Part shown: one piece after another, positions 1 to 7,087 of the stretch
Layout of the letters: every line of letters starts with the position of its first letter
Position numbering within the stretch: position 1 is the stretch's first letter
NCBI GenBank assembly: GCA_020444275.1
Contig: JAHLLG010000003.1
Coordinates: 62,001-126,000, forward strand
Length of the DNA stretch: 64,000 bases
Direction: 5' to 3'
Source: Bacteroidota bacterium
GTDB taxonomy: Bacteria; Bacteroidota; Bacteroidia; Bacteroidales; UBA12077
Translations under genes and position numbers: made by a program
The notes under the pieces: model-generated
Database searches by the model: none
The model's input: the letters and a program-made list of their open reading frames with translations, nothing else
Told to the model about the DNA's origin: nothing

Positions 1-608
1 GTGGTTCGATGTTCTTTCTTAATATTGTTCTGCTTGTATTATCTATTACAGCTTATTCTTTTTATGTAATGCATGTTGGACATTCTCAATTAACTTTATA
101 TGTAATTTTCAAGATTTCGTTAGTTTGTCTTATGCCTGTAATAATTCTTAGCATACTCTATAAGAATAAATCCCTCGAAAGCATTATTGAAATTTTACAA
201 CGACAGAATAAGCTATTTTTAGCACGAATTGATAAGTTGGAAGAAAACGGAAAAGATCAACAGGTAACTATTTATTCTGATTCGAAGACCGATAAAATAG
301 CATTGAGGTTCAAAGATATTATTTGGGTTAGATCTGCAGATAATTATATTGAAATGCATTACCTTGTTAATGATGTTCCTGAAAAAAAACTCATTAGAAA
401 TACTCTTAAAAATATAGAAATACAATTGGCAGAGCGTCCGGAATTTATACGTTGCCATAGGACAAGTATTGTAAATATATCCTATTCAGAAAAAATAGTG
501 CGAAATTATAGCGGTTTCAGCTTAAAAATGAATTATTTAGATCAAAACATCCCCATTTCCCGACAGTATTTGGTTTTAATTAAAGACGCAATTGCTGCAA
601 AGGAATAG
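1..608 (+). CDS. LytTR-family DNA-binding protein with membrane N-terminus (5' truncated)
   Basis: The reading frame is open to the left edge. The first ATG is at 9, but the gene probably begins outside the window, because LytTR proteins with membrane anchors usually carry more helices before the DNA-binding part. Two hydrophobic segments are visible in the first 50 residues after the ATG, then a short charged linker. A LytTR domain fills the last ~110 residues, with the typical 'IIWVRSADNYIEMHY' beta-strand pattern and the 'FIRCHRTSIVN' motif. LytTR domains bind direct-repeat DNA sites. The membrane part may sense a signal; that is inference. No response-regulator receiver domain is visible. 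Confidence 0.85.
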   Translation, partial: GSMFFLNIVLLVLSITAYSFYVMHVGHSQLTLYVIFKISLVCLMPVIILSILYKNKSLESIIEILQRQNKLFLARIDKLEENGKDQQVTIYSDSKTDKIALRFKDIIWVRSADNYIEMHYLVNDVPEKKLIRNTLKNIEIQLAERPEFIRCHRTSIVNISYSEKIVRNYSGFSLKMNYLDQNIPISRQYLVLIKDAIAAKE

Positions 609-743
609 GATGTTGTTCGCCACGAAAAATTGACATTCACCCCAAATAAAATGAGTTCTCCACAATACATAGGCCATTTAGCCCTTTAATTTTTATTCGC
701 TTCAGTTAAGGCTTAAATTGCATCTGAATCAAAATATAGTAAG

Positions 744-1550
744 ATGATAAATGTAGTTGATAATTATTGTGAATTTCCGATAGCTCTGCGGAGACCAATG
801 TGGCGAATCTGGCATAACCTGTTAATCAGATTCGATAAGGATAGTACTGTTAATTTTATGAATTACGGTTACTCCGGGTTAAACGGAGACAAACCACTTG
901 AGCTTAAACAAAAAGATGAAGAAAACAGGTATTGTATACAATTATACGATCATGTTGTAAATAGCGTGAACTTAGAAAACAAAAAGGTAATTGAAGTAGG
1001 ATCGGGTCGTGGAGGTGGTGCCGATTATATCACACGATATTATAAACCATTAGAATATACCGGAGTTGATATTTCATCGGGTGTTATCAAGTTTTGTAAT
1101 CAGTTTTATAATGTGCCTGGTTTATATTTTAAACAGGGTAAGGCAGAAAAAATTCCTGCAGAAACAGCATCGTATGATGCTTTGGTAAACGTTGAATCGG
1201 CGCGTTGTTATAGCGATATTAAAGCTTTTTTTAATGAGGTGCATCGCGTATTAAATGCTGACGGGCATTTTCTTTTTGCCGATATGATTGAGAAGGATGA
1301 AGTAGGTCTAATTCGAAAAGATTTAAACGAATGTGGATTTAAAATAGTAACTGAGCAGGAAATTACTAAGAACGTAGCTAAGGGTCTTGAAATGGATACG
1401 AAACGCAGAGAAAAAGAGATACACAGAAAAGTACCTGGTATTTTGCAAAAATCATTTAAAAAGTTTGCCGGAACCAAAGGATCAACACGCTATGAATCAT
1501 TTAATAATGGAAAATTTGAATACTGGAGTTTTGTTCTAAAAAAGAATTAA
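744..1550 (+). CDS. class I SAM-dependent methyltransferase
   Basis: A 268-residue protein with a Rossmann-type methyltransferase core. Motif I is 'VIEVGSGRGGGADYI' near residue 80, followed by an acidic residue after strand 2 ('GVDIS') and 'FADMIEKDE' after strand 4. The N-terminal 'MWRIWHNLL' and overall layout resemble methyltransferases acting on lipid or polyketide hydroxyls, such as the phthiotriolone type, but the substrate cannot be read from sequence. A fatty-acid desaturase follows 67 bp downstream on the same strand, which suggests a role in lipid modification. Fold confidence is high, substrate confidence low. Confidence 0.85.
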   Translation: MINVVDNYCEFPIALRRPMWRIWHNLLIRFDKDSTVNFMNYGYSGLNGDKPLELKQKDEENRYCIQLYDHVVNSVNLENKKVIEVGSGRGGGADYITRYYKPLEYTGVDISSGVIKFCNQFYNVPGLYFKQGKAEKIPAETASYDALVNVESARCYSDIKAFFNEVHRVLNADGHFLFADMIEKDEVGLIRKDLNECGFKIVTEQEITKNVAKGLEMDTKRREKEIHRKVPGILQKSFKKFAGTKGSTRYESFNNGKFEYWSFVLKKN

Positions 1551-1617
1551 TCATTAGATAATCGTGTAATGATTTAAGGCAGAATATTTTTATTGTGTCG
1601 AACGAAAAAAGAATGTT

Positions 1618-2703
1618 ATGGCAAGAGCGGGGTTAGCATATCAAACTCAGGTTAAGAGTGAATTCATGACTGATTTAAGAGATAAGGTGTCGGGCTATTT
1701 TGAAACCAATGGGATTTCTCAGTATGGAAACCTGAATTTATATTTAAAAACCATATTTATGTTCTTGCTGTATCTTTCACCTTATGTTTTAATGCTCTCG
1801 GGAGTTATTCAATCTTTTACAGCAGTTCTTTTTTGTTGGATATGCATGGGATTTGGAAAAGCTGGCATTGGAATGGCAGTAATGCACGATGCTAACCACA
1901 AATCCTATTCATCAAAAAGATGGGTGAACCATTGGATGGGAAATACACTCTATTTATTAGGAGGATCTCCAATTACCTGGCAATATCAGCATAATACACT
2001 TCATCATGGCTTTACAAATATCGATGGCTATGATGAAGATATTGATCCTGGATCAGCCTTGCGATTTTCACCTCATAAGCCATTGCTAAAAATGCATAAA
2101 TACCAGCATATTTATGCCTGGTTTTTATATGGTTTAATGACCCTGGTTTGGGTTACCAACAAAGACTTTAAGCAGTTGGTTCGATATAAGAAAGAAGGAG
2201 GTTTAAGCAGTAATTTGTCAACAGCCCGGTTATGGATAACACTTATTGTTACTAAAATGATCTATTATGTTGCTTTTTTACTGATTCCAATCCTGATGTT
2301 ACCTTTTGCATGGTACTGGATAGTAGTATTCTTTTTAGTAATGCACTTCACAAGTGGATTTATTTTAACTGTAATTTTTCAAACTGCTCATGTGGTTCCT
2401 ACTTCCAGATACCCACTACCCGATGAGAATAACACATTAGATAGTAATTGGGCAATTCATCAGCTTTCCTCCACTTCCGATTTTGCGCCACGAAACAGGA
2501 TACTCTCCTGGTTCATTGGTGGATTAAACTATCAGGTAGAACATCATCTGTTTCCTAATATCTGCCACGTGCATTACAGGAAATTGTCAAAACTGGTGAA
2601 GGATACAGCTTACAAGCATAACATTCCTTACCATGTTCAACCAACTTTCATAAAAGCACTGCAAGAACATGGCCGAATGCTAAAGAAACTTGGCAGACCT
2701 TAA
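1618..2703 (+). CDS. acyl-lipid / acyl-CoA fatty acid desaturase
   Basis: A 361-residue membrane di-iron desaturase of the PF00487 family. The three histidine boxes are H90-DAN-H94, H125-NTLHH130 and QVEHH at 306-310. Glutamine as the first residue of the third box is typical of the front-end/linoleoyl-CoA desaturase branch, but no fused cytochrome b5 domain is present. Several hydrophobic segments (about 45-80 and 215-260) fit four transmembrane helices. It would introduce a double bond into fatty acyl chains using O2, and so may adjust membrane fluidity. It ends 1 bp before a convergent cold-shock gene, which makes a cold-adaptation link attractive but unproven. Confidence 0.9.
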   Translation: MARAGLAYQTQVKSEFMTDLRDKVSGYFETNGISQYGNLNLYLKTIFMFLLYLSPYVLMLSGVIQSFTAVLFCWICMGFGKAGIGMAVMHDANHKSYSSKRWVNHWMGNTLYLLGGSPITWQYQHNTLHHGFTNIDGYDEDIDPGSALRFSPHKPLLKMHKYQHIYAWFLYGLMTLVWVTNKDFKQLVRYKKEGGLSSNLSTARLWITLIVTKMIYYVAFLLIPILMLPFAWYWIVVFFLVMHFTSGFILTVIFQTAHVVPTSRYPLPDENNTLDSNWAIHQLSSTSDFAPRNRILSWFIGGLNYQVEHHLFPNICHVHYRKLSKLVKDTAYKHNIPYHVQPTFIKALQEHGRMLKKLGRP

Positions 2704-2704
2704 A

Positions 2705-3154
2705 TTATTTAATTAGGGTAACTTTTACAGCAGTTAGTCCTTTAGGTCCTTGTTCAACTTCAAAACTTACCATGTTGTTTTCTTTAATCTCGTCTATTAA
2801 GTTGTTTGCATGAACAAATATACCTTGTTTTGTTTTGGAGTCTTTTATGAAACCGTAACCCTTGGAGTCGTTAAAAAAGGTAACTACACCTTTTCGTATA
2901 ATATCGGTTTCATCTTCTTCGCGCGATGGTACGCCTAACTCTATGTCTTCTGCTTTTATTTCTTTTTTCTTTGAAGGATCGGGAGGAGTAGAGGTAATCA
3001 TGCCATTTTCGTCAACATAGGCAATCATATCATCTAATGAGTTTTTCTTTTCGTTTTCTTTCTTATCTAATCTTTTTTGAGCTTTTGCTTTCCTCTTTTT
3101 TTCTCGTTTTTGTCTTACTTCTTTTTTATTAAAGGTTTCTTGTGATCTTCCCAT
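2705..3154 (-). CDS. cold-shock-domain protein with long charged N-terminal extension
   Basis: The 149 residues split into two parts. Residues 1-85 are very rich in Lys, Glu and Asp and look disordered (lysine-rich at 9-37, acidic at 69-83). Residues 87-149 are a cold-shock OB fold with RNP1 'KGYGFIK' (98-104) and RNP2 'IFVHA' (112-116). The family binds single-stranded nucleic acid and melts RNA structure. The extension more than doubles the usual CspA length (~65 aa). It starts 20 bp after the sigma-factor gene on the same strand and is probably the last gene of that transcript. Confidence 0.85.
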   Translation of the reverse strand: MGRSQETFNKKEVRQKREKKRKAKAQKRLDKKENEKKNSLDDMIAYVDENGMITSTPPDPSKKKEIKAEDIELGVPSREEDETDIIRKGVVTFFNDSKGYGFIKDSKTKQGIFVHANNLIDEIKENNMVSFEVEQGPKGLTAVKVTLIK

Positions 3155-3174
3155 ATATTATTTTTTTAGTTTTC

Positions 3175-4041
3175 TTAATTTTCTATTAAACTTAATTTAT
3201 CTTTTAAAATTATTTTTAACCGATATAATGCTCTTGCTTTTATTTGTCGGATACGTTCTGTGGTCATGTTAAATTCTAATGCAATGTCGTGTAAACGGAG
3301 ACTCTTTTTGCCTCCTAAACCAAACGACATGGTAATTATTTCAGCTTCTCTCTGCGAGAGTTTGCGTAAAGCACGTAAGATATTTTTTGATAATGATTCT
3401 TCCATAAGCTGGTTATCTGGCGAAGGAATAGTATTGGTTTGAATAACATCATACAAAGTCGATTCGCTCTCATTATCGTTTTTTAAAGGCATATCAAATG
3501 ATAGCTGACGTTTATTGATATCATTTGCTATTTTTATATCACTATCAGAAATATCAAGATGTTCAGATAACTCAGCTTCAGTTGGTGTACGTTCAAATTC
3601 TTGTTCGAGATATGGAGATGCCTTTGCAATTTTATTGATTGATGATATTCTATTTAAGGGCAAACGAACAATTCTTGTTTGTTCCGAAATTGCCTGAATA
3701 ATTGATTGACGAATCCACCAAACAGCATACGAAATAAACTTAAAACCACGAGTCTCGTCAAATTTCGATGCAGCCTTAACCAATCCTACATTACCTTCGT
3801 TAATTAAATCAGGAAAAGATAACCCCTGGTTTTGATATTGTTTGGCAACCGAAACAACAAACCGTAAATTAGCTAATACCAGTTTTTCTAAAGCTACCTG
3901 TTCTCCTTTTTTAATTCTTAACGTTAAATCAACCTCCTCTTCAACACTTAAAACATGATATTTACTTATTTCCTGAAAATATCTGTTAATAGAATCTTCA
4001 TTTCTATGCGTAATTTGTTTGGTTATTTTAAGCTGTCTCAT
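3175..4041 (-). CDS. primary-type sigma-70 factor (RpoD/SigA family), probably a paralogue
   Basis: The 288-residue frame starts at the ATG giving 'MRQLKITKQITHRNEDS', the usual Bacteroidota SigA beginning. A TTG-initiated extension to 4113 would add 24 hydrophobic residues unlike the family and is not used. Sigma regions 1.2, 2 ('NLRFVVSVAKQYQNQGLS', 'FKFISYAVWWIRQSI'), 3 and 4 ('TTERIRQIKARALYRLK') are all present. The body diverges from the usual housekeeping sequence, for example in region 3 and in the region 4 segment 'GLGGKKSLRLHDIALEF'. With its Csp/RRM neighbours, this suggests an extra group-2-like sigma rather than the main RpoD. That assignment is inference. Confidence 0.88.
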   Translation of the reverse strand: MRQLKITKQITHRNEDSINRYFQEISKYHVLSVEEEVDLTLRIKKGEQVALEKLVLANLRFVVSVAKQYQNQGLSFPDLINEGNVGLVKAASKFDETRGFKFISYAVWWIRQSIIQAISEQTRIVRLPLNRISSINKIAKASPYLEQEFERTPTEAELSEHLDISDSDIKIANDINKRQLSFDMPLKNDNESESTLYDVIQTNTIPSPDNQLMEESLSKNILRALRKLSQREAEIITMSFGLGGKKSLRLHDIALEFNMTTERIRQIKARALYRLKIILKDKLSLIEN

Positions 4042-4128
4042 GGTTGTTGCCTCAAATTTTAAATCGTAGAAATATATTCCGGTGTAAATTATCGGAATAA
4101 AAATTCTAAGCAATTGATTAATGGAGTA

Positions 4129-4326
4129 TTAAATAATTTTAACATCAGAAGCAAATAATCCTTTTTCGCTTTCTTTTACATCAAATTCAACGCTTTGATT
4201 TTCTTTTAGTCCTTCAAAAGAGTTTTCTAAACTACTGCGGTGAACAAAAATATCCTTATCGTCTTCTGAACTAATAAAACCAAAACCTTTGATCTTATCG
4301 TACCATTTTACTGTTCCTTTTGTCAT
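4129..4326 (-). CDS. cold-shock protein (CspA family)
   Basis: A 65-residue single-domain cold-shock protein. 'KGFGFIS' (RNP1) and 'DIFVHRS' (RNP2) are both present, and it starts 'MTKGTVKWYDKIKGFG'. It acts as an RNA chaperone or antiterminator in the cytoplasm. It begins 9 bp after the stop of the RRM gene and lies 87 bp upstream of the sigma-factor ATG, so the three are probably co-transcribed. Length and fold are normal for the family. Confidence 0.92.
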   Translation of the reverse strand: MTKGTVKWYDKIKGFGFISSEDDKDIFVHRSSLENSFEGLKENQSVEFDVKESEKGLFASDVKII

Positions 4327-4335
4327 AAAATTGGT

Positions 4336-4593
4336 TTAATTCGTATATGTCCTTTTGGGTTTGGCTTCATTAACAACAATATTTCTGTTTTCAAAAGAAG
4401 CACCATTCAAGTCGTTAATTGCTTTTTTAGCGTCTGCATCTTTTTCCATTTCAACAAAACCAAAACCTTTACTTCGACCATTAAACTTGTCTGTAATAAT
4501 TTTTGCTGAGGTAACGTTTCCAAAATCTTCGAAAATACCCTTTAAGTCATCTTCATTTACCTTGTAATCAAGGTTTCCTACATAAATGTTCAT
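4336..4593 (-). CDS. RRM-type RNA-binding protein
   Basis: An 85-residue protein that is essentially one RNA-recognition motif. RNP2 is 'IYVGNL' (residues 3-8) and RNP1 is 'KGFGFVEM' (about 43-50). A short basic tail ends it. Small stand-alone RRM proteins occur in cyanobacteria, where they are often cold-induced, and in Bacteroidota. They bind single-stranded RNA. Here it is the first gene of a likely RRM-Csp-sigma-Csp transcript, which points to a role in RNA handling under stress. Confidence 0.92.
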   Translation of the reverse strand: MNIYVGNLDYKVNEDDLKGIFEDFGNVTSAKIITDKFNGRSKGFGFVEMEKDADAKKAINDLNGASFENRNIVVNEAKPKRTYTN

Positions 4594-4911
4594 AATTGTA
4601 ATTCTTTATAGTTTATAATACTTAATAACAGTTAGATACTGCTGTTCCAATGAATTATCAATTAATTTAACTTTTAGGAAGAAGCGAAATGAGTGAACTC
4701 AAATGATCGTATATCTATGTTCTGTTATTAACAGTTAAAAAAATGGATTTAAAAAAGTGTGCAGAAAAACTAATAGGTGTAAGAAATTAGTAAGTAAAAG
4801 CTCAAATTCTCAAATCGATTATTTTGGTAAAGGTACGCTTTTATTTTCAAGGATTTATACTTTACTGTGTTTATTTCTTTCGTTCTGAAATTTGATTGCA
4901 GTGAATAAAAA
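4594..4911. other. intergenic segment upstream of the RRM gene
   Basis: No gene is seen in these ~320 nt. It would contain the promoter and leader of the RRM-Csp-sigma transcript on the minus strand. No TAnnTTTG element was found close to the RRM start, so the leader may be long, as is common for cold-shock mRNAs. A small GAGT-GA-ACTC inverted repeat near 4691 is the only local structure noticed. The terminator of the next cold-shock gene begins at 4912. Confidence 0.4.
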
Positions 4912-4936
4912 AAGCCTGTTGAAAATCAACAGGCTT
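4912..4936 (-). terminator. intrinsic terminator of the 63-residue cold-shock gene
   Basis: A perfect 11-bp stem, AAGCCTGTTGA (4912-4922) against TCAACAGGCTT (4926-4936), with a 3-nt loop. On the minus strand it is followed by a run of T. It lies 26 nt after the stop codon at 4963. Confidence 0.9.
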
Positions 4937-4962
4937 AGGTAAGCGGTACTTTAATGCAAAAA

Positions 4963-5154
4963 TTATATAACTTTTACGTTAACTGCGTTTAATCCTTTTT
5001 TACCTTCTTGTAATTCAAACTCTACGCGATCGTCTTCTCTAATTTCGTCGATAAGACCTGATACGTGTACAAAATGTTCTTTGTTTGAATCGTCTTCTTT
5101 AATGAATCCATATCCTTTTGATTCATTGAAGAATTTTACTGTTCCTGTGTTCAT
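4963..5154 (-). CDS. cold-shock protein (CspA family)
   Basis: A 63-residue cold-shock domain protein starting 'MNTGTVKFFNESKGYGFIK', with RNP1 'KGYGFIK' and RNP2 'EHFVHVS'. It has its own terminator (4912-4936) and a candidate -7 element (5185-5192), so it appears monocistronic, separate from the RRM-Csp-sigma unit. This short, acidic form is the commonest Csp type in Bacteroidota and may be the abundant general one. The function is RNA chaperoning in the cytoplasm. Confidence 0.93.
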   Translation of the reverse strand: MNTGTVKFFNESKGYGFIKEDDSNKEHFVHVSGLIDEIREDDRVEFELQEGKKGLNAVNVKVI

Positions 5155-5184
5155 TATAAAATATTTAATTAATTAATTACGATA

Positions 5185-5192
5185 CAAAGGTA
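5185..5192 (-). promoter_or_regulatory. -7 promoter element of the cold-shock gene
   Basis: TACCTTTG on the minus strand matches the Bacteroidota -7 consensus TAnnTTTG. It lies 30 nt upstream of the ATG at 5154. No clear -33 TTTG was seen. Confidence 0.5.
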
Positions 5193-5355
5193 GTATAATA
5201 AATTATTAAATAACTTTTTATTGGATTTATTTTTACTTTATTCTATGAATTTAACATAAATGAAACCTTATGATAGATATGTTCATACCTGCTGATTACT
5301 ACCAAACTGTACTCTGATAACCAAAACACAGAAAGTAACATCGTAACATAAAAAA

Positions 5356-5379
5356 CCCCACAAGCTTTTTCTTGTGAGG
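5356..5379 (-). terminator. intrinsic terminator of the ALDH7-type gene
   Basis: On the minus strand CCTCACAAG pairs with CTTGTGGGG (one G:U) across a 6-nt loop and is followed by a T run. It lies ~43 nt after the stop codon at 5422. Confidence 0.85.
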
Positions 5380-5421
5380 CCTTTTTGCTAAAATTTGAAA
5401 TAAACTAAAAGAAAAAAGATC

Positions 5422-6978
5422 TTAAAAGGCGAATTTAATACCTTGAGCCAATGGTAATTCTTTACCATAGTTTATGGTGTTCGTCTGACGTCTCATGTAT
5501 GCTTTCCACGAGTCGGAGCCCGATTCACGTCCGCCACCGGTATCTTTTTCGCCACCAAATGCGCCTCCAATTTCTGCACCTGATGTTCCGCTATTTACAT
5601 TGGCAATACCACAATCAGACCCAACTTCACTTAAGAATTGCTCGCTTTCTCGCATATTTAATGTAAACAATGCTGATGATAATCCTTGCGGAACTCCATT
5701 GTTAAGTTCAATTGCTTCATCAAATGTTTTGTATTTAATAAGATAAACTATCGGAGCAAAAGTTTCTTCTTGCACAATATGATAATGATTTTGAGCTTCA
5801 GCAATAGCAGGTACTACATAATTACCAGTCTTATACTTATCTTTTTCCAAGCCATATCCTCCGAACAAGATCTTACCACCTTCTTTTTGCACTTCTTCGA
5901 CTGCATGGGTAAATGCATATACCGAGTGTTTGTCAATAAGTGGCCCAACAAGGGTGTGAGAATCCAATGGATTTCCAATTTTACAAACAATTTGCTTATA
6001 TGCATTTACCAATCTTTCCTTTACTTCATCGTAAACTTTCTCATGTACAATAACTCGTCGAGTTGATGTACAACGTTGTCCCGCTGTTCCAACGGCTCCA
6101 AAAACAATCGACGGAATAGCCATATCTAAATCTGCAGAATCAGATACTATTACTGCGTTGTTTCCTCCCAATTCCAGGATTGTCTTACCCAATCGAGCAC
6201 CTACAATTTGTCCTACGCGTTTACCAACTGCTGTCGATCCGGTAACGGAGAATAGTGGAATTCGTTTATCTTCCAAGAAATTGTCACCCAGTACCGACGA
6301 TTTAGCAATAACTAAATTGAATACACCTTCAGGCACATCATTATCTTTCAGTACTTTTTGTATAATGTTCATGGTAGCAATGGCAGAAAGTGGAGTTTTA
6401 GAGCTGGGTTTCCAGATAACAACATCGCCGGCTATAGCTGCAAGCATGGTGTTCCATGCCCAAACTGCTACAGGGAAATTAAATGATGTAATTAAACCAA
6501 CAATTCCTACCGGATGATATTGATCATACATTCTATGGTCTCTGCGTTCCGAATGCATAGTAAAACCATTCAATAAACGCGATTGTCCAACAGCAAAATC
6601 GCATATATCAATCATTTCCTGAACTTCGCCTAATCCTTCCTGGTATATTTTACCCATTTCAAGAGTAACCAGTTTACCAAGATCTTCTTTGGCATCACGC
6701 AGTGCAAGTCCCATCTGACGAACTATTTCGCCTCTTTTTGGAGCAGGAATTTCTCTCCAAACCTTAAAAGCTTTCTGAGCTTTCGTAACAACTGCTTCGT
6801 AATCTTCAATGGTTGCATTTTGTACTTTAGCAATCTCTTTTCCGTCAATAGGCGATTCAGATGACGTGATTGCACCGTTTACATCGAACCAGTCTGTTCC
6901 GGTTGTAACACCCGGATTAACATCTTTTATTCCTAGTCTTTCTAATAATTCTTGAATATTAAATTCTGTTGTAGTCAT
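5422..6978 (-). CDS. amaB: ALDH7-type aldehyde dehydrogenase (alpha-aminoadipic semialdehyde / piperideine-6-carboxylate dehydrogenase)
   Basis: A 518-residue NAD(P)-dependent aldehyde dehydrogenase. The catalytic base lies in 'LELGGNNAV', the nucleophile Cys in 'AGQRCTSTRR', and the cofactor-loop motif is 'FSVTGSTAVGKRVG'. The C-terminal 'GGEKDTGGGRESGSD' and 'MRRQTNTINYG' are diagnostic for the antiquitin/ALDH7 branch, which oxidises 2-aminoadipate 6-semialdehyde in lysine/pipecolate catabolism. It lies 109 bp downstream of the P5C dehydrogenase gene on the same strand. The palindromic repeats at 6999-7075 separate the two, but co-transcription is likely. Exact substrate is by family analogy. 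Confidence 0.9.
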   Translation of the reverse strand: MTTTEFNIQELLERLGIKDVNPGVTTGTDWFDVNGAITSSESPIDGKEIAKVQNATIEDYEAVVTKAQKAFKVWREIPAPKRGEIVRQMGLALRDAKEDLGKLVTLEMGKIYQEGLGEVQEMIDICDFAVGQSRLLNGFTMHSERRDHRMYDQYHPVGIVGLITSFNFPVAVWAWNTMLAAIAGDVVIWKPSSKTPLSAIATMNIIQKVLKDNDVPEGVFNLVIAKSSVLGDNFLEDKRIPLFSVTGSTAVGKRVGQIVGARLGKTILELGGNNAVIVSDSADLDMAIPSIVFGAVGTAGQRCTSTRRVIVHEKVYDEVKERLVNAYKQIVCKIGNPLDSHTLVGPLIDKHSVYAFTHAVEEVQKEGGKILFGGYGLEKDKYKTGNYVVPAIAEAQNHYHIVQEETFAPIVYLIKYKTFDEAIELNNGVPQGLSSALFTLNMRESEQFLSEVGSDCGIANVNSGTSGAEIGGAFGGEKDTGGGRESGSDSWKAYMRRQTNTINYGKELPLAQGIKFAF

Positions 6979-6998
6979 GTTTTCTAATTTTCATTTTG

Positions 6999-7075
6999 TC
7001 ACACTGTCCCGATATCTATCGGGATTGTTGAAGTGTGAATTGAGTAAATTTGCATCCTTCGACTGGCTCCGGATG
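6999..7075. repeat. nested palindromic repeat between the two dehydrogenase genes
   Basis: An outer inverted repeat TCACACT (6999-7005) / AGTGTGA (7032-7038) encloses CCCGAT/ATCGGG (7008-7023). A second small palindrome, CATCC/GGATG, lies at 7053-7075 around 'ttcgactggctcc'. The sequence resembles the dispersed GTCAT...TCGAAG...ATGAC palindromes of Bacteroidota genomes, also seen here at 24820-24902. Confidence 0.6.
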
Positions 7076-7087
7076 ACTTTATTGATT

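Noticed and set aside
4042-4113. 24-residue N-terminal extension of the sigma factor from a TTG
   Set aside because: Hydrophobic and unlike the family; the ATG at 4041 gives the standard MRQLKI start.
5686-6066. 126-codon plus-strand frame inside the ALDH7 gene
   Set aside because: Lies wholly within conserved dehydrogenase codons on the other strand; no domain recognised.
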